A DNA stretch of 64,000 bases from Punctularia strigosozonata HHB-11173 SS5 (taxonomy: Eukaryota; Basidiomycota; Agaricomycetes; Corticiales; Punctulariaceae): contig NW_006767440.1 in NCBI RefSeq assembly GCF_000264995.1, positions 1,159,863 to 1,223,862 of the forward strand. The letters run 5' to 3'. The notes below the pieces were generated by a model that had not been told where the DNA came from, made no database searches, and was given only the letters and a program-made list of their open reading frames with translations. Position numbers and translations under genes: made by a program. Shown here in pieces: positions 1-11,600 of this stretch (the first letter of the stretch is position 1; every line of letters starts with the position of its first letter).

Positions 1-618
1 GCAGAGGAATTCTAGCGTGCTCAGGAGGAACTCCGCGCAGACGCTGGGGTTGGCGTAGTCCGCCGGGCGGGGGGGATATAGGATAGCCGCCGTGTTCATG
101 TCCTGTTCGTTCCAGGCTTCCTTCTGCGCGGGCATGGTGTTTTCGAAGATGCCTAACCAGGTGCAGGTTTGCGGTAGCGGGAAGGGTTTCTCGTCCGGTT
201 TTGCGTACTCCCCTTCGAAGGTGAGGAGGACAGGGGGGGGTGCGGCATCCGGGGGGGGATCCTGCATGTGTTGGTCGGCTTGCTCGTTCTCCCCGTTTGG
301 GCCCTGCGTTCCGACCGGGTTTGTGGCGGAGGGGTTCGCGGTAGGGAGGGTCGCTACGCCGGTGGCAGGCGCGCCGGCAGTAGGGGGTGCTGCGGTAGAC
401 GGGGTGCCCCTAGTGTGGGGCGTGCTGGCAGGGGGAGCGCCGGAGGGGGGCGCGCTCGTGCGGGGTATGGCGGCGGCGGGCACGCCTGCGTGTTGCGGTG
501 CGTCCTGCATCTCAAGTTCCGGGGCGGGCGAGGGGCCTCGCTCACGTCTTGGTTCCTCGTGTTGGGGGGAGGGGCTATTGTTTGCAGTGCTGGGCGTCTG
601 GGTGCCGTTGCCTAGCAT
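1..618 (-). CDS. N-terminal part of a proline-rich retroelement protein (LINE ORF1 or gag-like), cut by window edge
   Basis: Reading leftward from an ATG at 618, one frame stays open to the window edge (206 codons seen). The first ~125 residues are a Pro/Ala/Thr/Ser-rich, low-complexity head. They are followed by a more ordered segment that contains FEGEYAKPDEKPFPLPQ and then TWLGIFENTMPAQKEAW. The pattern (disordered head, then an FP...TWLxxFEN...W segment) recalls proteins I know next to retrotransposon reverse transcriptases in mushroom genomes; that link is recalled from family resemblance, not searched. The very GC-rich, gene-poor DNA upstream (619 to about 1270) fits an element leader. 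No reverse transcriptase is visible because the body of the element would lie left of the window. The family (LINE or LTR) cannot be decided. As far as it is visible it is open, so it could be young. Confidence 0.45.
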   Translation of the reverse strand, partial: MLGNGTQTPSTANNSPSPQHEEPRRERGPSPAPELEMQDAPQHAGVPAAAIPRTSAPPSGAPPASTPHTRGTPSTAAPPTAGAPATGVATLPTANPSATNPVGTQGPNGENEQADQHMQDPPPDAAPPPVLLTFEGEYAKPDEKPFPLPQTCTWLGIFENTMPAQKEAWNEQDMNTAAILYPPRPADYANPSVCAEFLLSTLEFLC

Positions 619-1775
619 GCTCCTTTGGGAGTAGGGGGTGATGTGCTCGGTCTGAACCTCGCTCCCTCCGGGTGATGGAGAGGGGGATGTGTCCTTCCTC
701 GGTCGTTGGTGGTTCCGGTTCGATCGAGGAGGGGTACCTGGGTGTTTTTCGCCCGCGTTGGCTAGTATCTGTCCGCGCGGGCGGAGGCTTTCTGGGCGTG
801 TCGCTCCGTACAGGGTGGGCGCTGTGCGTAGTACTTTAGTGGTGGTGGGTGTGGGTCGGGGGGGTACGCCGTTACCCGGCTATTCCTCAGCGGTTTTGTT
901 CAGTTTTCCCTCGCTGCGTCGCTTAGGGCATTCGTTTTTTGCTCTGCTTATTTTCGTTCACGCGTTCACGTGGTCGGCAACTGCGGTTGGCTTTGCTCGC
1001 GCGGGCGGCGACGGGTTACATCCCGGGCCTCCACCGTTTGGTGTCATGCAGGGGGGGTTGGGCACTCAGTCGGCCCAGCGTGCTGTTTGCTTTTTCGTGG
1101 TGTGTGGGCGCCGCTGGTGACGGGTTGGTGTGGCGCTCTTAGGGAGCGCCTGCGCGTGGGGTTGCGCGGCCCTTGCGGGCGGTTTGCACTACTGTACAGT
1201 AGTTGGAGGGGGGGCTCCGGTAGAATAGTCTCGCAGCGAGATATCCTCCTTTTGGTAGAAAGGAGTTAACCCCTCCGTCCGTACTGTTAGGTACTGAGTG
1301 GACAGAGGGTTAGCACGGGTAGGTACCGTGCCCAACATTTCGACGGTAGAGTCAAAAGCCAAGGAGCCCCCCATGCGATTTGTTCTTCAAGGCAGATACT
1401 TCGGGTTCTGTAGCTCATCAGAAATGGCCTGGTATGGGGTTAGGATTCAATTCGAAGAGAGAAGGAGAGTTCATCGGCAAGATGCCGGATAAGGACTCCG
1501 ATGACTCCGCCACAAAACGACTGATCTTCCGGAGATGAGGCTGTCCGCGTCCTGCTCCGTGCCTCGAGGCAGCTGCTTCATGCGGGAAACATGCGGCGTA
1601 CGACCTTGTTCTTCATCTCGTCCTCACCTCGCCTTCCTTCCCATCGGTGGCCCGAGGACAGGCCATTATCTTTCTCTCCACCTGTAATCTGGCACCTTCG
1701 CTAGTCCGACGTATCTCCTCTCGAGCTCGAGAGGCGCTCGCACTTGACTTCGTCAGGACCTCATCGGAAGGCGCA
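619..1775. other. GC-rich leader and intergenic stretch without a recognised gene
   Basis: From 619 to about 1270 the DNA is strongly G-rich on the plus strand (C-rich on the minus strand) and probably is the upstream leader of the retroelement protein at 1-618. A short palindrome, ACTACTGTACAGTAGT, lies near 1188-1203. From about 1300 to 1775 base composition returns to normal. I see only short chance frames there and take it as the promoter region of the DUF6699 gene. Confidence 0.4.
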
Positions 1776-2565
1776 ATGTCTGACGCCGTCGGGAAGTGGG
1801 CAGCGGGGACACATTGTGTGTATGGACTCCCATGGTAGATTGATCTTTTGTCTGATGAAATCTCTATATAGATGGCCCTGTGCTCACCCAAACCGATTTG
1901 TACCTCCTCAACACCGATCTCCAACTCAACCCGATCCTCACAAACAGCAACTCCGATTTCCACCTCGTCTTCAACGTCTCCACAGGGCAGACCGGCGGAT
2001 TCAACCCCGACGCGAGGGACAGAGATTTGCCGTTCACGGCGAAAGACGAACCCGCGACGTTACCCCGCGTGACGGAGCTCATCCTGATTAGCAACCTCAC
2101 GCCATGGTGCACCATCGTCAAGAATGAGCGAGGTGTTACTTTGAGCGACGTATGCACCACTATATGGAAGGAGTGAGCAAAGCATGCTTGCGCGGCTCTT
2201 TGGCGCGTCCGAGGCTAACGGCAGTGTGTTTTGTGGCGCAGTTACACGGAAAACTTCGTTACCGACGGCGAATACGCGGCATTGCCACCACGCTTGCAAG
2301 AGCATGTAAGACGCACGGCTGCGCACAATCAAGGTGGATGGAGCGGATTCTACACGCCGGCACCACAGGTGAATCGCTTCAAGCGAGTCGGTACGTGTTC
2401 GATCCCGACATGCTCGCATTCCATAGGCTGATCGTCCCATTCCTGTGCATAGACTGGCTTCGGGAGCGCGTGTACTTCGAGGGCCTCGATCGCAACGACA
2501 ACTACGCCGTCCAACGGCTTGGCTTCAAGGCGCCGAACATCTTCGTCATGCAGTTCGTCTCTTGA
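1776..2565 (+). CDS. DUF6699 domain protein
   Basis: Four exons, 1776-1815, 1872-2172, 2242-2390 and 2453-2565, give a 200-residue protein. All introns are 56-69 nt with GT/AG ends, and the exon phases join without a break. The protein carries the layout of the fungal DUF6699 family: an N-terminal GPVL...LNPIL block, a middle EPATLPRVTELIL strand followed by PW and GVTLSDV, then a C-terminal RFKRVDWLRERVYFEGL block ending in VMQFVS. The family is widespread in Agaricomycetes and has no known function; no signal peptide or membrane helix is seen. The first exon (13 codons and one base) is the weakest part. It was chosen because no in-frame ATG exists after the acceptor at 1871 and because it makes the family-like junction THYGPVL. 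Confidence 0.85.
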
Positions 2566-3386
2566 GCGCCACGTCCTATTTTGTATTTCTTCTTCCTGCT
2601 ATCCTTTGTCTGTATGCGCATATGATTGTTGATACCTTGCAATCTCTGCTATCTTGTATTTCCAGGTTGCGGTGTCTTCGCTTTTGTGACCTATGCGGTT
2701 CTATCCCGACTGATTACCTTGGCCGTGGTCCGAAAGGCGTCGCACTGCGGCCACGTTCCTGCGATCCGACATTGCCTCTGAATAGCAATGGATACATGAT
2801 ATCCCGTACTGTCGGGGACTGCTCTGCTGGACCTTGGCATTCCGGCCATAGCCTTCGTACCGCCTGTACGGGCTTCGCAGCCGGAGCGCCAGGTAAGATC
2901 GACTGCGCAAACATAGCACGATCTTCGGCGTAGCACATTCGACGAGATTCTCTCAGGCGGGCCGAGCATCTCGCCGGGAGACGTGTGGCCTTGGAGGTCG
3001 TATGTGCCCGCTCTTGGAGATGAGCCTTTGAGTTGACAATCATGGTATCTTCACCTCTAAAGCATGGTGCTTCCATATTCGCGCTAGCTTTGCCTTGCTC
3101 CTTGTTCCCTCTGGCGAAGAACAATAGCCATATGTGTATGAGAGAGGGATTGCGCTGGACCAATATTCAGTATTCCATAGCCTATAGGCCATTTGTCGGG
3201 CCACGCACAGCTTGCATAGCCAGCGCGAAGTCAGTTTCAAACTCAGCAATGTCGGGGCACTCGGGCCACCAAACTGCGTTTCCATAAATTCTCTTACGCA
3301 CCGTCACCATGCCCCACCTCACTTCGCAGCTTGCGACCCGGCACTCCTGCCGGCCTCTTCAGATCAACGTCGCCCGCTAACTCGTC
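2566..3386. other. Intergenic stretch, no gene recognised
   Basis: Pyrimidine-rich sequence right after the DUF6699 stop (2575-2680) looks like a 3' untranslated region. The remainder has only short overlapping frames on both strands, without introns or motifs that would join them. It should hold the calcipressin promoter; no clear TATA box was found. Confidence 0.4.
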
Positions 3387-4184
3387 ATGCCTGGCGTACT
3401 CGCACAGCAATTACAGGACAGATTCCCCTCGATTACCCAACGCCTCGGTTCGGAGTCGCCCCAACAGCCTCGGCGGACGAACACCGTTATCGTGACCCAG
3501 ATACCGCAGGAATTCTTCCAGTCCGAGATCATACATGTTTTACGGACACACTTTGAGTCGTACGGGCCGTTGCACGCGTTTGCGCCACTCAGAAGCTTCG
3601 CGCGAGCGATACTGGTTTACTATTCTGAAGACGACGCCGAGATGGTGAAGCAGCTCTGCGACGGTGTCACCATCGAGCAAACAAGTACCAGGTGAGCTAT
3701 TTCGATTGATCTGCCTAGGCAGCACAAGTCTCAACGACGCCATCGTCTCAGCCCTGCAGTCACCCTTCGCGTCTTTCGCGCAGATCCGACACCCATCCTG
3801 GCTGGATCATCAGAAGGCCCGTCAGACAACCACCTCCGACCTCCACCACTCGAGAAGAACTTCCTCATATCACCTCCGGGCTCGCCGCCCGTCGGATGGG
3901 AACCGATCCAAGAAGAACCACCGAACGCCACGCCTCTGGCTGACGACCTCATCCACGCACTTCAGAAATTGCAGCTCCTGGAGCGACGGAAGACCGGGCC
4001 CGAGGTCCTGCTCCACGCTGAAGACAACGCCGGCATTGCGGTGTACGTCGAGGATTGTACGGATGGCGAGGAGGAGGGTAGGGAAGCGATGGATGAGGAC
4101 TGGGTCTACGGAGAGACGAGGGGCGATCGGACGAACTGGAAGCCAGCGCCGACCTCCAGGCCTCCAGCATCTATCGTTGCTTAG
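3387..4184 (+). CDS. RCN1: Calcipressin (regulator of calcineurin)
   Basis: Two exons, 3387-3691 and 3752-4184, separated by a 60-nt intron (GTGAGC...TCAG), encode 245 residues. Residues ~30-100 form the RRM-like domain of the family (NTVIVTQIPQEFF ... LRSFARAILVYYSEDDAE). The second exon starts with the conserved strand VTLRVFRADPTPI. It then carries the hallmark calcineurin-docking segment FLISPPGSPPVGWEP and the downstream block NAGIAVYVEDC. In fungi and animals this family binds and modulates the Ca2+/calmodulin phosphatase calcineurin, so the protein should act in cytoplasmic Ca2+ stress signalling. The splice choice is fixed by frame: other acceptors nearby break the conserved TLRVF strand. 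The stop TAG is followed at once by a GTGAGT, so a further 3' intron in the untranslated region is possible. Confidence 0.93.
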
Positions 4185-4948
4185 GTGAGTTCAGAGTTCC
4201 CAGCTGCCTGACTTCCAGGATGTAACAATCTCAGACCTGTACCGATGCTCGTTGACCGGACATTTGAGGATATCTTCATATTGCCTTTTTTATCTGATCC
4301 CTCGTTTGCTCTCGATATGGAATCCTGGTTTGCTGACGTACCCCTCCATAGTCGGCGCGGTGTGCACCCGACGCTGTCTCGTAGCGTGTGTCCGACCTTC
4401 GCATGACGCCGTTGATCACTCATATAACTGGCTGTGGATTTGTGTTTCCAGTTTCGGGACTTTATTAGTGTTACCCTATGCATAGAACACATCGTGTACT
4501 TCCTACCATCGTTGATATTCCGGTGTACTCTTACGTTCTTGAATCCCTCGCGGGGAACTTCAGTTGTGTCCATCGCGTTCCACGCTCCCAGTCGTGTGCA
4601 AATGTTGTCTACTGAGAATCAGGTGGAATATATAGGCTGCCGTGGACTTAGCCTCATATGGGCGAGCCTTCGCAGCTTCTCTACAAATTCGCCTCCATGA
4701 GGAGTAACTCGTACACGAATGCCCACGACGCCGGGAGCCTCACGTCCGTTATCGCCTTCCTCCCTCTGATTGGTACCTGATGTACTCGCTAGTCCTGAAC
4801 GCGTGTCGTCCGCTTACGCGGACGCGAAAGTCGAATCATATCCATCTTCATCGCCGTTCCTGCAGTCATATAAAATAATCTGAGACCAGGAACACAGGCT
4901 ACCTGCAGCTAAACCCTCGAAACTCCGTTTTGACCCTCGCCCATCATC
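4185..4948. other. Intergenic stretch with F-box gene promoter
   Basis: Contains the 3' end of the calcipressin transcript and the promoter of the F-box gene at 4949, including a TATA box at 4867-4876. No reading frame here resembles a known family. Confidence 0.4.
4867..4876 (+). promoter_or_regulatory. TATA box of the F-box gene at 4949
   Basis: CATATAAAAT lies 73-82 bp before the ATG at 4949, a usual distance in basidiomycete genes with short leaders. Confidence 0.55.
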
Positions 4949-6301
4949 ATGTCTATCCTGGCCGGTTTGCCAGACGACATCATCCTCGAAATCATTGACC
5001 ATGTTCACTCGAGAACGCTATGCGACTCTATACTCCTGAACAACTGGCCGGTCGTCGCGTCCCGCGTATGCAGGCGGTGGAGGGCACTCCTGCTGGGGCA
5101 CACTCGATACTGGTCCGACGTTCGCATACGTCTGTGGATACCCATAGACCTCAACAAGGCGCAGGTCTATCTCGCCCGTTCCGGCGAATGCCCTTTAGAC
5201 GTTAGGTTGTATAGCGGCACCACAGGCGCAGTCGACGTGCGGCAGGTGCATCATGCGATGTATCTGCTCATCCCGCAACTCTTCCGGTGGCGCAGATTCG
5301 TCGCCGTCGTCGACGGTGCGGAATTGGCGGAACGCATCATCACGGTTCTACGGGAGAGGAGGGCGGAGTGGTTGGAAACGTTCGAAATACACAACTCGGG
5401 CATAGACGATGGGCCTTCCCTCTGTTCCGATAGGCTGGTCTTGGCGCTCTCCGGAGGAGTGCCGGCCCTCAAATGCCATCGCCTCGGAAGCCTGGGCTTG
5501 ACCTGGACGTCGGCGTCAGGGCCTATCCCACTCTTACAAGGCCTTACAACTCTGGAGTTGTACTCTGATGGGTGCGATGAAATGCCGACACAGACGTTCA
5601 AGGACCTCCTCGCAGCGTCACCTCGTCTGGAACACCTTGTTCTACACGGTTACATGATTGTGCGCGCCCCTGGCGAGCCTGAACGAGTTGAGGCATGCCA
5701 TCTATCGGAAATGAGACGTCTGGTCATCGGATGGCTCCCAGATCACGACGAGATAGATTCCTACCGACGCCCTTGGTTGTTGATAAAGTGGACGAAGTTA
5801 CAGGAATTGAAGGTTGTGGGCGACATTCTCGATTTCCTGGGCAATCTGTCAGAAGAAATTGTCGACTATTCTCCTATTACGACCTTGATCCTCCAGGAGA
5901 CCGTCGCATGGCATCACCTCCCACGATATCCGTCTCTCCTCACGGTTCTTGCAACATTTCGCGGCCTGCGACATATGTGCGCGGTGACGAGCAGCAAACG
6001 GTCCCGGAGATTCCTCAGGCATTTCCTTGCTCCCGAAGTCGACCCATCACGGAATCGACGCATGGCAGTTCAGAGCCTCACGATCCCCGTATCTGAGGCA
6101 CATCTTCTCAGAAAGCTCTTCGGTTTTCTCGCGATAGAGCATCTTCGCCTGCTGGCCGATCCTCGTTACGATTTTTCGGCAGACGCAGCGACGCTCGATT
6201 ATCTTGCGGCCCATGTCTGCCGTGTGGAGCGAAAGATGGTCGGTGACTCGGAGGGTAGCGGGGTGCCGGATGAAGAGGGAGTTCAATATCTGCCGTCATG
6301 A
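4949..6301 (+). CDS. F-box-like / leucine-rich domain protein
   Basis: A single uninterrupted exon encodes 450 residues. The N-terminus LAGLPDDIILEIIDHV, followed about 20 residues later by ASRVCRRWRALLLGHTRYW, fits an F-box-like helix set (LPxEIL...VCRxWRxL..xxxLW). The rest has repeated leucine-rich strands such as LTTLELYSDGC and LEHLVLHGYMI, which suggest an LRR-like solenoid for substrate binding. Proteins of this type are expected to link substrates to Skp1-Cullin-F-box ubiquitin ligases, but they form a huge, fast-evolving family in mushrooms and no substrate can be inferred. Lack of introns is typical for this family and contrasts with most neighbours. Confidence 0.8.
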   Translation: MSILAGLPDDIILEIIDHVHSRTLCDSILLNNWPVVASRVCRRWRALLLGHTRYWSDVRIRLWIPIDLNKAQVYLARSGECPLDVRLYSGTTGAVDVRQVHHAMYLLIPQLFRWRRFVAVVDGAELAERIITVLRERRAEWLETFEIHNSGIDDGPSLCSDRLVLALSGGVPALKCHRLGSLGLTWTSASGPIPLLQGLTTLELYSDGCDEMPTQTFKDLLAASPRLEHLVLHGYMIVRAPGEPERVEACHLSEMRRLVIGWLPDHDEIDSYRRPWLLIKWTKLQELKVVGDILDFLGNLSEEIVDYSPITTLILQETVAWHHLPRYPSLLTVLATFRGLRHMCAVTSSKRSRRFLRHFLAPEVDPSRNRRMAVQSLTIPVSEAHLLRKLFGFLAIEHLRLLADPRYDFSADAATLDYLAAHVCRVERKMVGDSEGSGVPDEEGVQYLPS

Positions 6302-6795
6302 TATACTGCTCGCGTAGGCGAGTAAGGCTTTCTGTGCTGCTATTCGCCCTTTGACCATGCGCGCACTATTAGTTGAAGCTGCACCGCCGCCTCATAAAGT
6401 TACCCCGCATATACTGCCTTAAGCCTGAGCCGGGGTGAGATGGTTTTTGTCATCTTGGAATTGTCGGTGTGCATTAATGTCAATAGAGTACGGCTGGGCA
6501 AGACGTTGGTACTTTGCCTGCAGGGTCGGTCAACTTTCCGTTATTTTTGGACGGAGTCGCCGAGCTTCATGTATGCATAGAACAAACTGCTAGTGTGATT
6601 AGACTCGCCGCTGGTCGTGCAGTGTTGAGCTCACCGTAATCTGATATAATTCCAAGGCAACGGCTTTGTCATTCCAAATCGCAGTAAGCCGAGCACAACA
6701 TGCCTTTTGTAGGCCTACCCTATGGTGGGATACTTGGCCTGACAACGACCTCACACTGAGACGCCGGTGACGCTTTCATACATAACATCTACAAG
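6302..6795. other. Intergenic stretch, no gene recognised
   Basis: Separates two F-box-like genes in the same orientation. Only short frames; no TATA-like element close to 6796 stands out. Confidence 0.35.
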
Positions 6796-8144
6796 ATGAA
6801 CTCCCCTCCTATGGCCAGCACTTTACCGCCCGAAATCGACCACGTTCAATGTCCGCGTTCGGCCTTGCTGGAAATGCCTTCTGAGATACTCTTGAACATT
6901 TTTGAGTTGTATCTCGCCGAACATCGTCGCATACTCCACAATCGCATGCCGAAGAATGACCATCTACGCTTGCTGACCCTTTGCCGTCGCATTCATCAAG
7001 AGATCGGACCGTTATTGACTCAGTATCTCTCTCTATATGACGATGACATCTCGAGAAGATATTCTACGGTACTAGACTTCGAAGATAGAATTCGAGGGCT
7101 GCGCATGCTCGATGTGCTTGCGGTGAGTTATAACAGTTACTCGCCCGCCCTGACCCATGCTCATGCTGGCGATCTTAGGCGAGGTTCTCCGTCCACTTTC
7201 ATACGCATATCACACAGAAGTCTAAGCATCTGCGACAATTGCGCATATTCAACAGGTTCGAGATCACTTCGATGCGGCTCATCGCGGAAAGTACGCATAC
7301 AACCTGTCTTCTGTTTTTGTACGAGTCCCGAACTGACGCTGCCATGGCAGGTCCGCATGCGTCTTATCTTCCTCTGGAGCCCATGGTCATCAACATCGAT
7401 GCCGACCTCAGGGATCTGGAGGTGTACGAAGTTTTCGTCGATCCGTATACAAGGTACATGGTATGCATTCACGTCATGCCTGACAATCTGCGCCGCCTAC
7501 GACTCTCCGGGAAATGTGGATTCCCTTTCTCCCAGCTTCTGAGGCGGCCCGCCAGAAACCTCCGCCATGTCGTGCTGCACGCCGTCGACTGCACGGAATT
7601 CGATCAAATACCTCTGGGCGACATCTTCATGGATGCTCCGCTGGAGTCGTTTGCCTTCTCCATGGCCGGTCGAGTGGACGGGCCGTTGTCGGGACAACAT
7701 CTCCTGTCATTGGTGAACGGACCTGGGCGAAATCTGCGCAAGCTCGTGCTGCTCGGAGCGAACGTGGCTACACCTGCTTTATCCGAATGCCTCGACATGC
7801 TCTCTTCGAGCCTCGAGTATCTCGCGTTAGCGATCATTGTTACGGACGATGCTCCGCGAATCAACCTCATGCGGCATCTCCCCTCGCAGTTAATGACGCT
7901 GAAGATTCAGGTCAGGCATGTCGAAGGGCGCCCTAGCGATATCGGTTTGGAGACAGATAGGCAATGGTGCCACGCGCTCGAACGATACCTGAGGGACCGG
8001 AATAGCCCCATGCAAGTCGTCCACGCTTTCTTCGGACCGCAACTGGCTGTCGAGGATGGCCTGTTGGAACGTTGGAAGACACTCGCCGAAGAGAAACGCT
8101 TCCGGTTAGACTGGGGCCTTTGGGACCGAGCAGAAGCATTGTGA
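6796..8144 (+). CDS. F-box-like protein
   Basis: Exon 1 is 6796-7122 and exon 2 starts at 7179 after a 56-nt intron (GTGAGT...TTAG). The frame then runs to the stop at 8144. Residues ~25-50 (LLEMPSEILLNIFELYL, then LLTLCRRIHQEIGPLL) look like a diverged F-box; the C-terminal part has leucine-rich strands (LRRLRLSGKCGF, LRKLVLLGANV). The second exon holds a 60-nt segment, 7291-7350, with a good donor, a CTGAC branch point and a GCAG acceptor. It could be removed without changing frame, giving 410 instead of 430 residues. It is not closely similar to the F-box gene just upstream, so this pair is not an obvious recent tandem duplication. Substrate unknown. Confidence 0.7.
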
Positions 8145-8651
8145 TCGTACGCTTCATGCTGTCGGCGGAGACGAAGTGGAACCGGATGGGATGCAAAGCG
8201 CTAACGTCGAAGCAAGTTGGGAGGTCTGTTCCGCCGCGCGTGGTCTGTTCGGGCACGTGATCGTCTTCCGGGCATCAGGCTGGTTCAGAGTCAGACTGTT
8301 TCCGGCGCGCGACATCTCAAACGGCTAGGGAAGACTGCAGGCTGTGGTTGGATGGAACCCAACCTTACGATTCTTGAGAATGCATTGCGGTGGCCTAGTA
8401 TTGACAAACTCAAGAACAAGAGGCGCGCGTCGAGGCATTACGTAACCATCACCGCCATTGTACTACTGTTCCCACGCCTCAAAGGAGAACAATAGCCCTC
8501 CATTCTCCTCGGTCGCAGCTACGCGACGCTATTGACGGACGAGCACAAAAGCAATGTCGGCGGCCCTCGTTCCACACGCCTTTTTGGGCACCCCAGACCC
8601 GCGAGTTCGTTCATATCTCTCTTTCTCTTTCCACCAGCGCTGCTGGCCACG
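8145..8651. other. Intergenic stretch, no gene recognised
   Basis: No frame with family features. The last ~60 bases before 8652 are C/T-rich, as in many fungal promoters near the start site. Confidence 0.35.
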
Positions 8652-11600
8652 ATGCCCAACTTCCTTGCTTTACTCGCCCCGATAATATTCGGCGCTGCTG
8701 TCGGTGGGTGCTGCAACGCTAGTCGGTGCTACTCAATACTGATCAATAGCTTACAGCAGCCGCACAATCTGCTTCATCATCAACTGTCGTATGCGTTGCT
8801 GGGCAATGCCTCCAAGGGTTCACGAACACGACCAGTACGCTCCGGCCACCTCACCTTATGACCTAACCACTGACGACGCGTTGCAGTTGGCGCGACATTG
8901 TCGGCGAAAGACGCGTCCACTAGCGTTCTTCTGCTTCCGGGAACGTACACCTCGACAACCAATCCTGCCCTGCTCCATTCCCTCCTCACAGCATCCTCCG
9001 CGTCGCTCTCCCCCGCGACGGGCTTCAACGTTTCGAACTCTGTCTCACTTCCTCTCAACGTCGCTCTATCATCGGGCCTCGCCGTCTATCCATCGGCCAA
9101 CTACTCTGGCTCTGCCTCTTTCAGCGGACTTCCCAGTGCGCCAGCAGGCAACTCGTCCTCCTCCACCCCACTATCTGCCGGTTCACTAGCACTAGCCTCC
9201 AACATTTGGGTGGCTGTCTCCACATCTTCATCGTCAAGCGATCGCGTCATCCTCTGGGATTCCATTCCGGACGTCGCGCAGCTCCCTGCTGGTTCGGGCT
9301 CGTCCCTTTCCTTGCTCGACCTCCAATCCTCGTCTTGCTCACCGCCCTGCTCTGGGAACGGCGTTTGCTCCGCCTCCGGAACGTGCACATGCCCCACAGG
9401 ATTCACCGGCTCGTCCTGCGAGTCGTGCGCGGACGGGTTCTTCGGGTCTGAATGTCAGGCGTGCCCGGCCGGTTGCACGGACTGCGACGATGGGATGTCG
9501 GGTACGGGACGTTGTCTGAGCGTCACGGTATCGAACCCGCCGAGCAGCTGCAACTGCCTCAATGGCGAATGTCAGAGTGATGGAAGCTGTACCTGTATCG
9601 CTGGATGGACGACGGCCACGAACGGTACCGCATGTGGCAAGTGCGCATCTGGCTTCTTCCTGACCGATGCCGGCGACTGCGAAGGTAAGCCTTCTATAAT
9701 ATGTATAGGTATGGACGTGTCTGACGTCACGTTCCAGTTTGTGCACTGGGGTGCACGGATTGCGCCGATTCCAGTGGTACATGCATCACCTGCTCTAGTG
9801 GTTTCACGCAGAACGCCAATGATCGTACTCAGTGTGTGGCGACGGCCGCCTCGACGTCTACCGGTACTGTCTGTCCCGACGGCAGCTTCAGCAACGGGAC
9901 TGCTTGCCAGCCGTGCGCAGCCACCTGCCAGACGTGTAACGGACCTACTTCGAACGACTGTATCATCTGTGGCACGGGCAACTACAAGCTGAACGGTTCA
10001 TGTGTTTCCACGGACAGCAATGGCGTTTGCGAGGGCACGACCGGGATGGTTGCGGACAACAACAAGCACGAGTGCAACAGTAAGTCATGCACTCTTTTAT
10101 GTGGATCGAAACTTACCTACCTGCAGCGTGTCCCGCTAAATGCACCGGATGCAAGATCCCCAACTTCACTGTTGCATCGACGATTGATCAAGCCCAATGC
10201 ACTGGCTGCCTGCCTGGCTTCGTCCTCTCAAATGGCAAGTGCGTTGAGAGCTGCCCGTCAGCAACCTTCCTTTCACCCACGGACAACCTCACCTGCACTG
10301 GTACGCACATTTCCACCTGTTAGCACCCATCGCCTGACCGAGACATCCAGCTTGCGACTCGTCCTGCAGCACGTGCGCTGGCTCGTCGACGTTCTGCTTG
10401 ACTTGCGCGAACAATCAACTGGCGTCTGAGGGATCATGCGTCGCGTCCTGTCCCTCAAATACGTTCAGTTCTTCTGGCAAATGCATCCCCTGTCATCCGG
10501 ACTGCGCGACCTGCTCGGGCGCAGGGTTCAACCAATGCTCATCTTGCCCATCAAATCGGCCGGTTCTTACCAACGGCCGATGCTTGCCCACGTGCAGCAA
10601 GAACCAGTTTTTCGACAAGACCTCGAGCACCTGCCAAAGCTGTGATAGCAGCTGCAGCAGTTGTTCCGGATCGGGCCCGAGCAACTGCTTGGCGTGCTCA
10701 AGTTCGAGCCAGGTTCTGAGAGGGGGCACTTGCGCTTCCGCAAGCTGCTCTGGCAACTCTACCGTGGTCCCCGGACTTGGCATATGCCTTTCCGATCTTG
10801 TAATGGTCCCTGTCGTCACGGCGTCTGGCACAACATCCGCCGTACCGCTCCCTACTATCACCGGCATCAACACGCCGATCACGACGAAGAGCTCATTACG
10901 CCCTTTGGCTTGGTGGGAGATACTCCTTATGGCCTTGGGCTGCGCCTTCATCTTCGTGGTAATCCTCATGCTCTGGCGCCGACGCGCACGCCAGAAGCGC
11001 GCCCAGCAAACGGCCCAGTTCGCGACCGCTCGCGGGATCAAGCCCCCCAGCTGGAGACGCCGAATGCTCTGGCGCCTCTTCGGGCGCGGTCAGCAGCCCA
11101 TTCAACTCACCGTGACGGCCCCGGACGATGCGGAGGCGATCAAGCTGATGAAGATCAGGAACGCGGAGGAGGCGCGGCACCACCACGAAATGGAGAAGTT
11201 GCAGCTCTACGGCGCTTACGAGTACTCGACGCGTTCCAGCCCCTCGAGGGCGCCTTCCGCCTTGCCTTCACTGCATGACGACAGGCATTTCGATCATCGC
11301 AGAGATTCCAGCTGGAGCGGCTCCGGCCAGGGGCTGAACCGCCTTTCCAGCTCAGACGGGAGCATCTACTCGCAGATCACTGGCATGCCGCGCAAAGGGC
11401 CGGAGCCACGTCAGCCCGTCAAAGACCGCGACGGCGCGGGCAGGCTCATGCCCCCGACCTCCCGGTTTTCCATGTCCACCAAGAGCTCGAACGGCCGTCC
11501 ACCGTCCGAGACTCAGGACACCGTCGCGGTCGCTCCTCTCATCGATCTTGACCAGGAGGATAGGAGATCGTCGGCGGAACGGTACGCGACGGACATGAGG

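Noticed and set aside
6796-8144. Recent tandem duplicate of the F-box gene at 4949
   Set aside because: Beyond the loose F-box motif the two proteins share no clear blocks.
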